In this document: positions 32,529 to 33,062 of the stretch, piece after piece
How the letters are laid out: each line of letters begins with the position of its first letter
Position numbering within the stretch: position 1 is the stretch's first letter
Origin: Acidobacteriota bacterium
GTDB taxonomy: Bacteria; Acidobacteriota; Terriglobia; Bryobacterales; Bryobacteraceae
DNA length: 33,062 bases
NCBI GenBank assembly: GCA_018268835.1
Contig: JAFDVU010000069.1
Span: 1-33,062, forward strand
Direction: 5' to 3'
The notes under the pieces: model-generated
Database searches by the model: none
The model's input: the letters and a program-made list of their open reading frames with translations, nothing else
What the model was told of the DNA's origin: nothing
Position numbers and translations under genes: made by a program

Positions 32529-33062
32529 TCAGGCCGTGCGGCACAAACGCAGTTCGCGAAGCCGCTGGTAGAGACGCCGCTCGCTCATGCGGAACAGCCG
32601 CGCCACATCCCGCCGCGTCCGCGGGGACGATTCCATCGCCGCCACCAGCATCTCGCGCTCCAGGCTGGCCAGCACGCTCCGCGCCCCTTCCCGCGCCTGC
32701 TCCATGTGCACCAGCAGCCGCTCCGCGATGGCGCGCAAATCCTCCACCGGAGGCGCCGGCATCGTGTCCCGCAGATCCAGATCCTCCGCCGTGAGGCTCC
32801 GCCCGGACGCCTTCCCAAACAGCATCCGCTGCACCATGTGCTCCAGTTCGCGGATGTTTCCCGGAAACGCATAGCCGCGCAGCAGCCGGATCAGTTTCGG
32901 GTCCACGCTCTCGATCGGCTGATACAGGTCCTTGTGACGTTCGGCCAGCGCCAGGATCAGTGGTTCCAGGTCGTCCAGCCGCTCGCGCAGCGCGGGAATT
33001 CGCAGGTGGATCACGTCCAGCCGGTAGTAGAGGTCCGCGCGAAACCGCCCCGCCTCCACCAG
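32529..33062 (-). CDS. Sigma-54-dependent transcriptional activator, C-terminal part (partial)
   Basis: The frame stays open to the right edge, so only the last 177 residues are seen. 'RADLYYRLDVIHLRIPALRERLDDLEPL' and 'FPGNIRELEHMVQRML' are the closing motifs of the AAA+ sigma-54 activation domain (FxxDLYYRL and the P-G-N-x-R-E-L sensor II). The last about 45 residues form a Fis-type helix-turn-helix (RRDVARLFRMSERRLYQRL). The sensory N-terminus is outside the window. It is tail-to-tail with the fibre gene with 12 bases between. Given the sigma-54-like promoter before the CIS operon, it is a candidate regulator of it. Confidence 0.9.
   Translation of the reverse strand: MVEAGRFRADLYYRLDVIHLRIPALRERLDDLEPLILALAERHKDLYQPIESVDPKLIRLLRGYAFPGNIRELEHMVQRMLFGKASGRSLTAEDLDLRDTMPAPPVEDLRAIAERLLVHMEQAREGARSVLASLEREMLVAAMESSPRTRRDVARLFRMSERRLYQRLRELRLCRTA

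Overview
The window is GC-rich, densely coding DNA and most likely comes from an acidobacterium of the Bryobacterales/Solibacter type. The main pointers are a secreted protein at 7254-9122 ending in the roughly 230-residue domain that is greatly expanded in Candidatus Solibacter (TIGR03437-like), a secreted DUF1080 protein, a pair of M16 peptidases and very high G+C at third codon positions. This placement is an inference from protein families, not from a marker gene. No rRNA, tRNA, CRISPR array, integrase or transposase was seen.

Left part (1-10175) is ordinary chromosomal content: the 5' end of a secreted, possibly glycosidase-like protein, a short-chain dehydrogenase, a DUF1080 secreted protein, a two-gene M16 zinc peptidase operon (one active, one lacking the metal motif), the pseudouridine catabolism pair psuK-psuG, a hotdog thioesterase, a zinc-ribbon mini-protein, a secreted beta-propeller/TIGR03437 protein and a zinc alcohol dehydrogenase.

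Right part (about 10371-32516) is one co-directional, tightly packed operon-like block encoding a contractile phage-tail-like injection system (extracellular/cytoplasmic CIS, related to Afp/PVC-type particles). Order: small unknown protein, tail-terminator (DUF4255-like) fusion, small protein, sheath, tube, T4-baseplate-like/tail-assembly protein with a -1 frame extension, three large hydrophobic proteins, tube-initiator (Afp7-like), gpX/LysM-like protein, gpD-like hub, gpV/VgrG-like spike, Leu-Pro repeat protein, 65-residue protein, gp25-like sheath initiator, baseplate J, gpI-like wedge protein, DUF6519/Ig-like protein, and a fibre protein with ten PASTA domains. No capsid, portal, terminase, lysis or integration genes are present, so this is not a normal prophage. 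The AAA+ ATPase usually found in eCIS loci, a classical tape measure and a PAAR tip are not recognisable inside the window.

The most notable signals are: (1) a textbook -1 slippery heptamer (T TTT TTA, 15274-15280) at the end of the tail-assembly gene, leading into an overlapping frame that has no ATG, GTG or TTG start between the slip site and its conserved region, like lambda G/GT; (2) ten PASTA domains on the putative receptor-binding fibre, suggesting cell-wall binding; (3) three consecutive about 600-residue proteins with central membrane-like segments where a tape measure is expected; (4) a 37-residue Leu/Pro tandem-repeat protein right after the spike; (5) a near-consensus sigma-54 promoter (10371-10386) just before the first CIS gene, paired with a sigma-54 activator gene (32529-33062) converging on the other end of the locus.
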